DNA from: Ampullaceana balthica
Lineage: Eukaryota > Mollusca > Gastropoda > Lymnaeidae
Length of the DNA: 64,000 nucleotides
Assembly: GCA_944989445.1 (NCBI GenBank)
Contig: CALYLW010000130.1
Location: forward strand, 2,112,166-2,176,165
Direction: 5' to 3'
The position numbers and the translations under genes were made by a program. Positions 45,691 to 56,375 of the stretch are shown here, in pieces; within the stretch, counting starts at the first letter, position 1, and each line of letters begins with the position of its first letter. The notes beneath the pieces were generated by a model. It was not told the DNA's origin, did not search any database, and worked only from the letters and a program-made list of their open reading frames with translations.

Positions 45691-46225
45691 TAACTGTAAC
45701 TTCGCTACTGTAGCTGCGCCACTGTAGCTACGCCCCTGTAGCTGCGCCACTGTAGCTACGCCACTATAGCTAAGCCACTGTAGCTGCGCCACTGTAGCTA
45801 CGGCAGTGTAGCTGTGCCACTGTAGCTACGGCAGTGTAGCTGCACCACTGTAGCTACGGCAGTGTAGCTGCGCCACTGTAGCTACGGCAGTGTACCTGCG
45901 CCACTGTAGCTACGGCACAGTAGCTGCGCCACTGTAGCTACGCCACTGTAGCTGCGCCACTGTAGCTACGGCAGTGTAGCTGCGCCACTGTAGCTACGCC
46001 ACTGTAGCTGCGCCACTGTAGCTACGCCCCTGTAGCTGCGCCACTGTAGCTACGGCAGCGTAGCTGCGCCACTGTAGCTACGGCAGCGTAGCTGCGCCAC
46101 TGTAGCTACGCCACTGTAGCTGCGCCACTGTAGCTACGGCAGTGTAGCTGCGCCTCTGTAGCTACGCCGCTGTAGCTGTGCCACTGTAGCTACGCAAACG
46201 TCACTTCAGTTACGCCACTGTAGAT
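45691..46225. repeat. 14-bp repeat TGTAGCTACGCCAC in 28-bp pairs
   Basis: About 38 copies of a 14-bp unit in which TGTAGCTGCGCCAC and TGTAGCTACGSCAS largely alternate, giving a 28-bp period. Confidence 0.93.
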
Positions 46226-46396
46226 CGTCCTAGGAGGTAATAAAATATATAAGCTGGCACCAGATGGCTATCTACAATCTATATCGCCAATAAAAGTGCA
46301 ATGAAGATATGCGGGTTGTAAAAGACTAATAGGCCATGCACTCAAAGCCATTGCATCTAGAGTGGGATAGAGAGAGGAGGTGAGAATGAGAGTACG

Positions 46397-46464
<68 letters not shown>

Positions 46465-46745
46465 ATGGAGTAAGAAAGAGAGAGAAAGAGAGTGAGAAAT
46501 GGAAACAGCGGTTAGATTTTGTATAAGACCTTTTGACGTGAAAGAAATAGAATTTAGAGTTTTCTCTCACACAACAAATGAGGATTGTTTTTAAACGACA
46601 AGAGTTTCATTCTACCAAACATCACCACTCATAAAAACTAAAGCTACTCATAAGATCATTATTTTTAAACTCTAGCAGCTCAGAAAATCACTATCCGCGT
46701 ATAGCATCTCCTCCTAATCCTGTAACTAATGCATACACCCTATTA
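46226..46745. repeat. No gene; (GA)n microsatellite at 46398-46500
   Basis: A GA run of about 65 bp (46398-46462) followed by broken GA repeats. No coding sequence. Confidence 0.8.
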
Positions 46746-46986
46746 CAGGGGTTCTCAAACAGGGAAGATATGAACATCTGATTGATTTGCAATGTCATTG
46801 GTATTTTTATTTTGTCAATTGCGAATGTTGGAGAAATATATTTTTACAGTTCAGGGGCGTGTTTGGTGGGTTGGGGTGGGGTTGGGTATGCGCCACTGAT
46901 AAATAGTCAATAAACACTACCGCGTACCCCGGTTTCTCTGAATGGATGTTAGAACTTTGCCCAGGCCTCCACGACATCCGCCCCTG
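46746..46986. mobile_element. hAT-type ends: fragment and 135-bp MITE
   Basis: CAGGGGTTCTCAAAC at 46746 is a hAT-type end without a partner. From 46852 (CAGGGGCG) to 46986 (CGCCCCTG) lies a possible 135-bp MITE with short inverted ends. Flanks do not match, so this is tentative. Confidence 0.35.
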
Positions 46987-46994
46987 GCTACATG

Positions 46995-47146
46995 CAGTGT
47001 TCCCTTGAATCTGCGCGGCTGCGACTGACGCCGCGCAGCAATTTAGAATTATTATCACGCAGAAAATTTTTTAACGAGGAAAATATAATATATGTGTTTG
47101 TTATTGTGCACACAGACCAACGAACCTTTTGAGAGAACAATTAACT
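46995..47146. mobile_element. hAT MITE, CAATGTTCCC family, copy 5
   Basis: Starts CAGTGTTCCCTTGAATC and has the family blocks GACTGACGCCGCGCAGCAAT and CACACAGACCAACGAAC; the right end (GAGAGAACAATTAACT) is eroded. Flanks GCTACATG and GATTCATG share six of eight positions. Confidence 0.75.
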
Positions 47147-47170
47147 GATTCATGCACTAGATCACATGAG

Positions 47171-47310
47171 CTATGTTCCCTTTACGCTGCGTGACCGCGC
47201 AGATATCTAACCCAAGCCGCGCAGCAGATTTTAATTTTCGCGCAGCAAATTTAGATAGGGATAATACTATATGTTTTATGCGCACACATAAAAGTGGATG
47301 CTTTGTATTT
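47171..47310. mobile_element. hAT MITE, CAATGTTCCC family, copy 6 (truncated)
   Basis: Starts CTATGTTCCCTTTACG and keeps the blocks CCGCGCAGATATCT and GCCGCGCAGCAGATTTTA, but the right end is lost where sequence of the TAAATCCTTTATAT family begins. Confidence 0.65.
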
Positions 47311-47650
47311 TAACCACGTTTTATTAACTCGCTTTCGTTCCTGTGGCATTGTTTGTTTGTCTGTCCACAATTTTTTCAAACATGCCAACGTAAAATTAAA
47401 CCACTTCTGATGGTCCTAGAGAGCTCAAAATTTTACCACAGATAGATCTTGTATGACAATGAAAATCCATTATATCGAAATTTCAGATCGATCGAATGTA
47501 CCGTAATTAAATTAATTCATTTCTTAGTTTATCTTGATATAAGCTTCTCTACCCGCCTGCCCTAGTTTCATTTCACGTGGTAAGTTCACGGGCGTGAACT
47601 CATCATCGCTTTGTTATTAAACGTTGGGCGGGCGCTGATGAGGTGTTTGG
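47311..47650. repeat. Partial TAAATCCTTTATAT-family sequence
   Basis: 'taactcgctttcgttcctg', 'gagctcaaaattttaccaca' and TTCAGATCGATCGAATGTAC correspond to the same blocks in the 44250-44735 copy. It leads into the foldback element. Confidence 0.55.
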
Positions 47651-47651
47651 T

Positions 47652-48010
47652 AAAATAAATAGAGCTAAAAAATATTTATAAAAAAAAAGGTTTTTATTAG
47701 TGGACTAAAAAGAATAAAATAATTTAAAACTTATAAGTTCAAGTACTTCGATTTAATATGAATAAAAACGTGGGGCGGGTGTTTGGTATAAAAATTAAAG
47801 ATTTCTAATTTAGAAGGCAAAAGAGAGATCTATAAGTGAGAGAATGAGTGAACCGCATATGTTAAACCTCACAAACACCCGCCCCACGATTTTAGTCATA
47901 TTAAATAGAAGTACTTGAACTTATAAGTTTTAAATTATTTTCTTCTTTTTAGTCCACTTATAAAAACGTGGTTTTTAAAAATAATTTTTTTTACCACTAT
48001 TTATTTGCAC
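47652..48010. mobile_element. Foldback element with ~130-bp inverted repeats
   Basis: Left arm (47652-47783) and right arm (about 47872-48010) are inverted copies: both contain AGTGGACTAAAAAGAA, ACTTATAAGTTCAAGTACTT and ACGTGGGGCGGGTGTTT (or complements). The spacer of about 90 bp contains GAAGGCAAAAGAGAGATCTA. It does not code. The long arms and non-coding centre fit a foldback or MITE-type DNA transposon. Confidence 0.75.
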
Positions 48011-49425
48011 ATGAGTTTGTTATTTAGCGCATGAACCAACACACCGTAGAGTTAAGATTGACTATGAGAACTAGTGTATTACCTTCACGAAGAAATCTAA
48101 GCTCATAACATCTCTCTATATATTTAATTCAACAGAAATTAGGACAATCACAAGACGCGAGCAAATAAGCATGACGAATGACCCTCGCTAGGGTCGACCT
48201 ATCACAGTTTATGGTTTGCCAGCGAGGGTGGTGCAGGGTGGGGGGGTAGGTAACAATAACCGCAGTGCGCATGTCTCGTGACGTCCCCCCCCCCGCCCCC
48301 AACGTTCAATCGCGCTGTTCTAATTTCTTCCTGCTGACGTTAGTGTTCGTTTTCCCCCTTTCGTTGCATTATATATGAGCAAGTCTGCAGCGTATGCTAC
48401 GCCGCGGGTGGTATCTAGTTATATTTAAACTAGGAGTAAACCAAGCTTGGAATATGATTTTTTTATGGGTGGGGTGTGGAATGGGGGTGTTATGTCCATT
48501 CTGTGGCTTTTGTAAGGTTCTGTATGGGGGCGGGGTGGGGAATGAGGTACAGTGCCAATCTGAAACAGTGAATCTGTCCAACGAGTGGTTTGAGCGAAAT
48601 GTCACGAGGCGGAAACGATGGGTTACACCGTTTTGTATCGATCACGTGGGATCACAAACTGTATGTCGTCTGCTTGACTTTAAGCTTATCTGGGTCAGAG
48701 ATCTCGCCGCCAGACGAGGACAATTAAGTTCTGTCAATATGGAAACAGCCTAGATATCGCCCGCTAAACGCGGTCTTAGTAGTATTCGAGGGCGATCTGT
48801 TCCAGTTGGACCGTATCAGCTGTCATCAGATTAGAAATCTATAAAGGCCTGTATGTTAGTCTTTGTTTCGTTTCCTTTTAATTTTTTTAATTGTTTTTTT
48901 TTAAACATCATTTTTTGTTGGTGCTTGTTATATTATGATTTTTTAAAATGTTAAATCGTTTTAACTTCTCTATTTAATTATAAATCTGCCCTCAAAAAAA
49001 TAGATTACATAGACTTGAGATCAAAGAAAAAATTCGATTAATATTCCAGAGGCGGACACAATTTCTCCTAGATTGTGGTATCGGGAATCAATGTTGTTAC
49101 ATTGGAATCAATCCATTCAAAAACTAAACCCAAACAACAAATCGATACCACTGAGGATGTCGACCTTCCAGCAGTTTACAACTTCCGGTTGATAAGACCA
49201 TGAAAACGAGGCTCCTCCGCCCGATGGCGTTGTCAGCTAATTTGCTTTGGCAAGGCATGAACGTCTAGCGAGCGGGAACGCATCCAAAGAACAGACGCCG
49301 CCACTTGGGCCAGACATGAACGCCTAAATAATGGGAACGTACCCAAAAAATATACGCTGCCGCCATTATGAATGATGGTGACGACACAGCTCGCGACTAC
49401 AATAACGAGCGAGGCTTTCAATAAA
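48011..49425. other. 1.4 kb without a recognisable gene
   Basis: Contains poly-C/poly-G runs near 48240-48295. Open frames at 48369-48753 (both strands) are without domains. Between 49230 and 49400 short words such as AACGCATCCAAAGAACAGAC and AACGTACCCAAAAAATATAC are doubled. Nothing else recognised. Confidence 0.45.
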
Positions 49426-49545
49426 AAAAAAGACCCGTAAAAACAAAGTTTTTGACTATAAATCCCTTATATATGAGGCATAACTAAAATTATTGATTTT
49501 GTTAAATATAATACCCATCGCGCGACAAACATTTACAGACTGAAC
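49426..49545 (+). repeat. Start of a TAAATCCTTTATAT-family element
   Basis: 'aaaaaagacccgtaaaaaca', GACTATAAATCCCTTATATA and 'aatataatacccatcgcgcg' match the opening of the units at 4056-6020. It stops where the LINE begins, so the LINE may have inserted here. Confidence 0.65.
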
Positions 49546-49883
49546 GCGACTGAATTCTTTTGCTGTAAACACGAGGATGTGGTCATGGATGGCGGGAGTG
49601 AACTCCAGTGACCCGTAAAATGCAAACAATAACAGACGCTATCTTGGGGGAGCTATCATCTCCTACCAAGCGCGTCCTCAGGCGGTGGATAGAGGAACGA
49701 CCTTTAGATATAAAGGTTAGCCGTGAATATTGAATAAGCGGCCGCGGATCAACTGGTTTGCTGTCGTGGAGGGTGAGGTGGGGTATCCCGTGGTAAAAGA
49801 TACCCTTTAAAAAATGCCTCATAAACCCAAGGAAATGACTGCAAAAAGCGAACATAGAGCGCTCAAACTCTAAACCCGGACAG

Positions 49884-50243
49884 ATGAGGCCGTCAGCTAG
49901 GGATAGCAATTCATCTAGGAGAGAAAACTCCGAAAAAAAATCAACTGCTGCCTTGCAGATGGTCTTGGCTGACCAAAGGCTATGGAAGCACATCCAGAAA
50001 AACAGCAGGCTGAAGTCGGAGACCACGGGCCAATTGGCGCAAAACTCGTCGGCACGCAAAACTCAAAATGATGGAGGAAATACAGTTAACAAAAATAGTT
50101 GTGGCGTCCTGCCTGTGGAATCCCGCCGCGCAGGTAGGGGGCCCGGGCTCTCCGCCTCGAAGGAGCCCACCCAAGCGAGCTGGTGGTTCTTCCTCCTCTG
50201 CTCGTGGAGTCAGGAGCAGAGAAAAGGAAGTAAACCCTACTGA
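49884..50243 (+). pseudogene. Possible LINE ORF1 / 5' region remnant
   Basis: A 119-codon frame rich in Ser, Arg, Lys and Gln (MRPSARDSNSSRRENSEKKS, then LADQRLWKHIQKNSRLKSET) overlaps the start of the endonuclease frame by about 175 bp in another register. Position and composition fit the ORF1 or N-terminal part of the element, but no zinc knuckle is visible. Confidence 0.35.
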
Positions 50244-51300
50244 CCAAATTAAAATAAGAAAAACTAAACAGAATTTAGTCTTTCTACAATGGAACGCAGA
50301 GGGCATCCAAAAGAAAAAAGAAGCCTTAAAGATCTTCCTACATAAAAATGAAATAGATGTGGCATGCATCCAAGAAACGCACCTCAACAACAACTTGCGC
50401 TTCTCTATTAGAGGATATACATGTCTAAGACAAGACAGAGAAAACAGAACCAAAGGGGGAATTCTAACCTTAGTTAAAAACAACATACCAACTACAGATA
50501 TCTTTATACCCAACTCAACTCAATCAGAAATATTGGGGACCAAGCTAATCCTCCCAGGAGGGGACATAAACGTCTTCAACTGCTACTGCCCACCAGACAA
50601 AGAACTAGAACTCGAGAGAATTCAAATTCTAAACAATGAAGAATATCTAATACTGGGTGATATGAACAGCCATTCCCAGAGTTGGGGATACTCAGACCTA
50701 AACGCCAGAGGAGAAGAAGTTGAGGAATGGCAAACTGAAAACAGTCTAATTCTCCTAAACCAACCAGAAGACACTCCTACCTTCTACTCCAGAGTGTGGA
50801 TGACAACATCAACACCAGACTTAGCCTTTGCTACAAACAAATTATCCAAAGGAAGTAAAAGAGAAGTCGCTGACCAACTTGCTACTAGTGACCATAGACC
50901 AATTCTCATACACATAGAAACCATTCAACTGCCCATAGAAAACTCCACCCTTCCTAGATGGAATTACAAGAAAGCAAACTGGGATCTCTTTGCCTGCTTA
51001 ACAGATGAATATGTGACGAACATCAACTGCAAAACAAACCGGCTAAACAAATCCTACTCTGATTTCTCTGGAGCTCTCCTTAAAGCCGCTAAGGAATCTA
51101 TCCCCAGGGGAGCCAGAATAAATTACATACTAAACTGGTCTCAACATTTAGAACAACTTCACATCGAATCCATCAACGCAAGAAATCTAGCAAAAAAAAT
51201 CCCCAACAGCAGAAAACAATATCCAACTAAAAGCCGCAAATGCAATCTTCAGAAAGGAATTTCTCTCTTCTATAAGGAAAAGCTGGCACGAAAAAGCTGA
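50068..51300 (+). pseudogene. LINE ORF2: APE endonuclease part
   Basis: A 410-codon frame. From residue 72 it is an endonuclease/exonuclease/phosphatase-family domain as in jockey-type LINEs: FLQWNAEG (72-79), CIQETH with the metal-binding Glu (100-105), GDMNSHSQSWGYSD (197-210), TSTPDLAFA (247-255) and the catalytic TSDHRPIL (273-280). This enzyme nicks target DNA to prime reverse transcription. The frame goes wrong near 51225: the true continuation (AANAIFRKEFLSSIRKSWHE) is in another frame, so the last ~25 residues and the stop at 51300 are out of frame. Residues 1-70 are Pro/Ser/Arg-rich and may not be the original N-terminus. Confidence 0.9.
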
Positions 51301-51309
51301 ACAACTAAA

Positions 51310-52953
51310 TGTAGACAGAGATGGACATAAACTATGGAATATTGCAAAAAGTCTTAACCAAGAGGAAAACCAATCTTCTCCAATAGTCCTAGAAGCAGAC
51401 AATAAAAAACTGACAGGCCGTGAAGCTGCTCAAAATTTTTTAACCCACTTTTTACCGTGGGTAATATCAGTATCAGTGAACAAAGATCCAAATGAGTTAA
51501 AGATAAAATAGAAAATTCTCAGACAATGGCTACACCACACTCTCATGGAATGATTGCAAACCTAAGTATGAAAGAGCTCAAGGACTCTTTGAAACTCCTC
51601 AAACCCAAAACAAGCTCCAGGAACAGACAAGATCTCAAATGATATGCTCATTCACCTAGGATCCCTGGCTAAGAAAAAACTACTAAAAATATCCAATGCC
51701 AGCTGGGAGCCTGGAAAAATCCCAACTATTTGGAAAAAAGCTATCATGATTCAAATACCAAAACCTGGCAAACCAAGGAGCCAAGTTGACAGCTACCGCC
51801 CAATAAGTCTAACCAGTTGCGTCTGCAAACTGATGGTTAATAATAGGCTGATGTGGATACTTGAATCCGAAAATCTACTAGCAGATGAACAGGCAGGATT
51901 CAGGAAGTGCAGATCAACGGAAGATCAAATAGCATACATAGCCCAAGAAATAGAAGTTGGTTTCCAGGCAAAGAAATCAACTACCGTTGTCTGGGTTGAC
52001 CTAGAAAAAGCATTTGATAAGGTCTGGAAAGAAGGTCTAATTCTAAAGCTACAAAATACCCATGTATCCCACCGAATGTTAAACTGGATCACAGAATATT
52101 TAACTAATCGCAAGGCTCTAGTCAAAATGCAAGGAAAAAGGAGCAACTCAACTACGATACACAATGGAGTCCCCCAGGGAGGTGTTCTGTCCCCCACACT
52201 GTTTCTAATTTTTATAAACGACTTACTACAAATTATACCTATAGAAAAGTAAAAGGCAGCATGTACGCTGATGATCTGGCTCTACTTAGCACAGAAGAAT
52301 ACATAGGCACTTCAAAATTTAGGCTACAAGAAGCACTGACCAAACTCAACCTATGGTCTAAGGAATGGGGTATGACCATAAATTCCAAAAAAACTACCTA
52401 CACAATCTTCTCCCTTTCAACCAAACAACAAAGCATCAAACTAACCTTAGACAAAATAGTCCTGGAAAAAAATGACAATCCGACATATCTAGGAGTTACG
52501 TTTGATCCAAGGCTAACCTAGAGACACTAAATAGATAATGCACAAAAAAAAGGAATCCAAAGACTGGCGCTGATGAAAAAACTAGCTGGTTCAGACTGGG
52601 GCGCAAACCACTCCATCCTGAAAAAAAACATACACCAGCTATATAAGATCTACCCTAGAATATGAATCCACAGTGTGGGGCACAGCAGCCAAATCCAACC
52701 TCCAAAAAATAGACAAAGTTCAAAACTTAGGGCTTCGAATAATTACAGGAGCAATGAAAACTACCCCAATCAGAGCAATGGAGGACCTAGCTACCCTAAG
52801 CTCTATGGAAGTTAGACGAGAAACCAAAACCTTAACACAGTTCACCAATTTAGAAGCATCAGGACATCACCCTCTAAAACCCAAGCTGCAAAAATCCTAC
52901 TCAACAAAAAGACTCCAAAGAACAAACTTTATACAAGAAGCCAAACATCTAAA
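51310..52953 (+). pseudogene. LINE ORF2: reverse transcriptase part
   Basis: The 51644-52252 frame has the classic motifs: PKPGKPRSQVDSYRPISLTS (39-58), ADEQAGFRKCRSTEDQ (80-95), VVWVDLEKAFDKVW with catalytic Asp119 (115-128) and NGVPQGGVLSPTLF (174-187). CKLMVNNRL lacks two residues usual between M and V. After an apparent 2-bp insertion near 52246 the frame moves to 52261, where YADDLALL gives the second catalytic pair. The next block, YLGVTFDPRLT, runs into TAG (was W) at 52519 and TAA soon after. From about 52660 (STVWGTAAKSNLQKIDKVQN) to 52950 the C-terminal region is readable in the 52673 frame. It is inactive. Confidence 0.9.
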
Positions 52954-53168
52954 AACGTGGGGCGGGTGTTTGGTATAAAAAATTAAAGATTTATCATTTA
53001 GAAGGCAAAAGAGAGATCTATAAGTGAGAGGATGAGTGAACCGCATATTTTAAACCTCATAAGCGCCCGCCCCACGTTTTTAGTCATATTAAATCAAAGT
53101 ACTTGAACTTATAAGTTTTAAATTATTTTCTTCTTTTTAGTCCACTTATAAAAACGTAGTTTTAAAAA
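52953..53168. mobile_element. Foldback element, left arm truncated
   Basis: From AAAACGTGGGGCGGGTGTTT onwards it matches 47766-47985 closely, including the spacer GGCAAAAGAGAGATCTATAA and the right arm AGTACTTGAACTTATAAGTT. Only the innermost ~20 bp of the left arm remain; the LINE abuts it directly. Confidence 0.8.
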
Positions 53169-53568
53169 ATCCTTTTTACCTTTATTTATTGACTTTTGTT
53201 TTTCCGCCCGCCTGCCTGACGTCGAACGGCAGCCAGACAGAGAGAGACGGCGGTGAAGTTAATATAAGGGATTTAAAAACTTCCGTTAAACTACAATAAC
53301 TTTTAACAGTGGTAATAAAAACATGAGAATCATACCAAAAAAATATCCATTCTATAGGGGACTCAGTTTGTCCTAAGCCTGAAATTAAGGGGGCGGGGTT
53401 AGGAGATTCGGAGAGATCTGGCTTGTCCAACAAAATCCTAAATTAATATATGATTTAAGGTATTTAATGTCAGATATATGGAACGTAATTTATATTACAT
53501 TTCGCCCACCTCAAATTTGCATCAAGCACTGAATCTGAAGTGGATTACGGCTTGGCACTGTGAATAAG
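53169..53568. repeat. TAAATCCTTTATAT-family end, then unique sequence
   Basis: 'tttccgcccgcctgcctgac' and GTTAATATAAGGGATTTAAA (53260-53279) match the right end of the units at 4056-6020. As at 47650 and 48010, foldback and TAAATCC-family sequence are adjacent. The rest is unclassified. Confidence 0.5.
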
Positions 53569-53947
53569 GCAATGGCATAGCTAAGGTTAGCAGTGGCATG
53601 GCTAAGGTTAGCAGTGGCATGGCTAAGGTTAGCAGTGGCATGGCTAAGGTTAGCAGTGGCATGGCTAAGGTTAGCAGTGGCATGGCTAAGGTTAGCAGTG
53701 GCATGGCTAAGGTTAGCAGTGGCATGGCTAAGGTTAGCAGTGGCATAGCTAAGGTTAGCAGTGGCATGGCTAAGGTTAGCAGTGGCATGGCTAAGGTTAG
53801 CAGTGGCATGGCTAAAGTTAGCAGTGGCATGGCTAAGGTTAGCAGTGGCATGGCTAAGGTTAGCAGTGGCATGGCTAAGGTTAGCAGTGGCATGGCTAAG
53901 GTTAGCAGTGGCATGGCTAAGGTTAGCAGTGGCATGGCTAAGGTTAG
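53569..53947. repeat. 21-bp minisatellite, 18 copies
   Basis: Unit GGCATGGCTAAGGTTAGCAG plus T, nearly invariant (GGCATAGC in two units, one AAAGTT). A period divisible by three gives open frames on both strands (MAKVSSG, SHATANL, LLTLAMP), all by-products. Confidence 0.95.
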
Positions 53948-54740
53948 TACTTTCAGTAGTAACGAAGGAAAATAGACAACTACAGAATATAGACACTTCT
54001 TTTGAATATAAAAACACCTCCCTCTCCCACTCCCATTCAGTCTCCCACTCTAACTCTGTTGCTTTAACGTTCCCTGCTCCGAATATTTACGCCTTAGTAG
54101 CATAAGCCGGCTGATACTCCACGTGAATTTAACATGAACTATCAGAGTGTACTTATCACTCGCTAATAGGGTTCTATAACGTTAGTACCTCATGATTTGC
54201 AACATAACTCAATACTGAGAGTTTTAAATGTTGATGGAGTGTTGGTTTTCCTGGTTTCCTCAGGATAATTTATTTATATTTATTCTTGCATATGGAATAC
54301 GAAAAGTGTTTTTATGTCGATGCCTACCTTATAACTGTATTTACAACAACTGCCGCTCACTCTGTAAACAAAATTTTGATGATTTTGAAGTTTTCACCTT
54401 CACTCAAACGCTGGGTTTTAAAAATATGAAAATAATTGAGATAAATAGCATCGCTGTTTTAATTTCAAAGGCCAAAGTACGTGTGCGAGATTCGTGAATC
54501 ATTCCTAGATGTTTATTTTGAGGGGAGACTCTTATTCAATTTTTTTTTATTAAAGCAAGAATATGGAGAGAAGAAGGGGTCAGCTTTATTGACTTCACTG
54601 GCAGCTTTGGGGGATACAGGGGCAAGTAATTTGTGGAGGAATGAAAAGAATAATGGATGGTAGAACTATCGAGGTTTAGATTGGGTCTGGGGGATAATGC
54701 TGTCGAGGGACTGATTGTTTCTAACGTGGTCAGCTACTCG
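53948..54740. other. No gene; inverted dispersed-repeat copy at 54222-54345
   Basis: 54222-54345 is a minus-strand copy of the dispersed repeat at 38660, 43598 and 63145 (AATGTTGATGGAGTGTTGGT then TTTCCTGGTTTCCTCAGGA). The rest is AT-rich without recognisable genes. Confidence 0.55.
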
Positions 54741-54862
54741 TCCACCTCTCCCTCCATCACTCACTCAATCTCGTCATCCATCAGTCAATCATTGTGTCCC
54801 TCATCCATCAGTCAATCCTTGTGTCCCTCATCCATCAGCCATCCATGTCTACTTCACTCCGT
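54741..54862. repeat. 27-bp TCATCCATCAGTCAATC-type repeat
   Basis: Three to four imperfect copies of CATCCATCAGTCAATCNTTG then TGTCCCT, leading into the 40-bp array. Confidence 0.7.
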
Positions 54863-55225
54863 CATGCCATCTATATCTACCTCCCTCCATAACTCCCTCC
54901 GTCATGCCATCTATATCTACCTCCCTCCATAACTCCCTCCGTCATGCCATCTATATCTACCTCCCTCCATAACTCCCTCCGTCATGCCATCTATATCTAC
55001 CTCCCTCCATAACTCCCTCCGTCATGCCATCTATATCTACCTCCCTCCATAACTCCCCCCGTCATGCCATCTATATCTACCTCCCTCCATAACTCCCTCC
55101 GTCATGCCATCTATATCTACCTCCCTCCATAACTCCCTCCGTCATGCCATCTATATCTACCTCCCTCCATAACTCCCCCCGTCATGCCATCCATATCTAC
55201 CTCCCTCCATAACTCCCTCCGTCAC
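54863..55225. repeat. 40-bp minisatellite, nine copies
   Basis: Unit GTCATGCCATCTATATCTAC then CTCCCTCCATAACTCCCTCC, nearly invariant (CCCCCC in two units). Confidence 0.95.
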
Positions 55226-55482
55226 TCCATTCACCGATCTCTTCATTACGATCTCCATCACGCATTCATTCATCACTCCCTCTCTCCTTCTCCCCCCTTC
55301 CGATCCATCGTGTAAAATGACACGAACATTATGTCATTAGATGACATCAGCACTCCTTATCCTGACACAGGGACGTGATTAAGCAGACGACGGTCAAGGA
55401 CGAATTGCCTAGGATCTAGTGTTTAAGGCGGTCGCATTAAAAAGCACCCATTTTTAACTGAAACAATGCTGTTTGTGGAATA
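55226..55482. other. No gene recognised
   Basis: Short spacer between two arrays. Confidence 0.4.
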
Positions 55483-55785
55483 TTGCCGCTTGGTCGGCAG
55501 GGATGTATCACTTGGTCGGAAGGGAGGTACCACTTGGTCGGCAGGGATGTACCACGTGGTCGGAAGGGATGTACTACTTGGTCGGCAGGGATGTATCACT
55601 TGGTCGGAAGGGATGTACCACTTATTCGGCAGGGAGGTACTACTTGGTCGGAAGGGAGGTACCACTTGGTCGGAAGGGAGGTGCCACTTGTTCGACAGGG
55701 ATGTACCACTTGGTCGGCAGGGATGTATCACTTGGTCGGCAGGGATGTACCACTAGGTCGGAAGGGAGGACTTGGTAATTAGGGA
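55483..55785. repeat. 22-bp minisatellite, about 13 copies
   Basis: Unit GGTCGGCAGGGATGTACCAC plus TT, with CGGAAGGGAGG and TATCAC variants. Frames of about 100 codons in several registers are by-products. Confidence 0.93.
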
Positions 55786-56072
55786 GTTATCACACCTCGA
55801 AGGACGCTATCACATTCAAACTGCCAGGTGCGACCACTAATGTGTCATTACATTTGCCTAGAATGTTAATTGCAAACAGACACAGAATAAACATAGATAT
55901 TAACTCTAGCTTTACTTATGCGTGCATCAACATGTGACCACGGACATGTACTCAGGAACTAATGTGGTTTGTAAGTTGGTTCGATAGGATTTGCTCTCAT
56001 AAGATGAAGATACGTGTTGTAAGCGCGTAAATACAGATCCTGTAGTAGCTAAAGACTCATTCCTCCATCCCG
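55786..56072. other. No gene recognised
   Basis: Short unclassified spacer. Confidence 0.4.
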
Positions 56073-56375
56073 ACAAAAGCCACATAACCTAACAAAAGCC
56101 ACATAACCTAACAAAAGCCACATAACCTAACAAAAGCCACATAACCTAACAAAAGCCACATAACCTAACAAAAGCCACAGAACCTACCAAATGCCACAGA
56201 ACCTAACAAAAGCCACAGAACCTAACAAAAGCCACATAACCTAACAAAAGCCACATAACCTAACAAAAGCCACAGAACCTACCAAATGCCACAGAACCTA
56301 ACAAAAGCCACAGAACCTAACAAAAGCCACAGAACCTAACAAAAGCCACAGAACCTAACAAAAGCCACATAACCT
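56073..56375. repeat. 19-bp minisatellite, 16 copies
   Basis: Unit AACAAAAGCCACATAACCT with CAGAACCT and CCAAATGCC variants. A block of variants (CAGAACCTACCAAATGCC) appears twice, near 56180 and 56275, showing an internal duplication of 95 bp, that is five units. Confidence 0.95.

Larger units (their letters stand above)
49560..52953 (+). mobile_element. Jockey-like LINE, broken and 3'-truncated
   Basis: A non-LTR retrotransposon on the plus strand with, in order, a possible ORF1 remnant (49884-50243), an APE-type endonuclease (50270-50920), a linker, a reverse transcriptase (about 51600-52520) and part of the C-terminal region (to 52953). The sequence then joins foldback-element DNA; the remaining C-terminus, 3' UTR and tail are missing. 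At least three frame breaks and two stops make it inactive. LINEs usually lose their 5' end, so the missing 3' end indicates a later deletion or rearrangement. Confidence 0.9.

Noticed and set aside
48369..48753. 78- and 119-codon frames on opposite strands
   Set aside because: Overlap each other, no domain, Cys/Gly-rich by base composition.
53511..54017. SHATANL / MAKVSSG repeat frames
   Set aside because: 21-bp array open in several frames on both strands.
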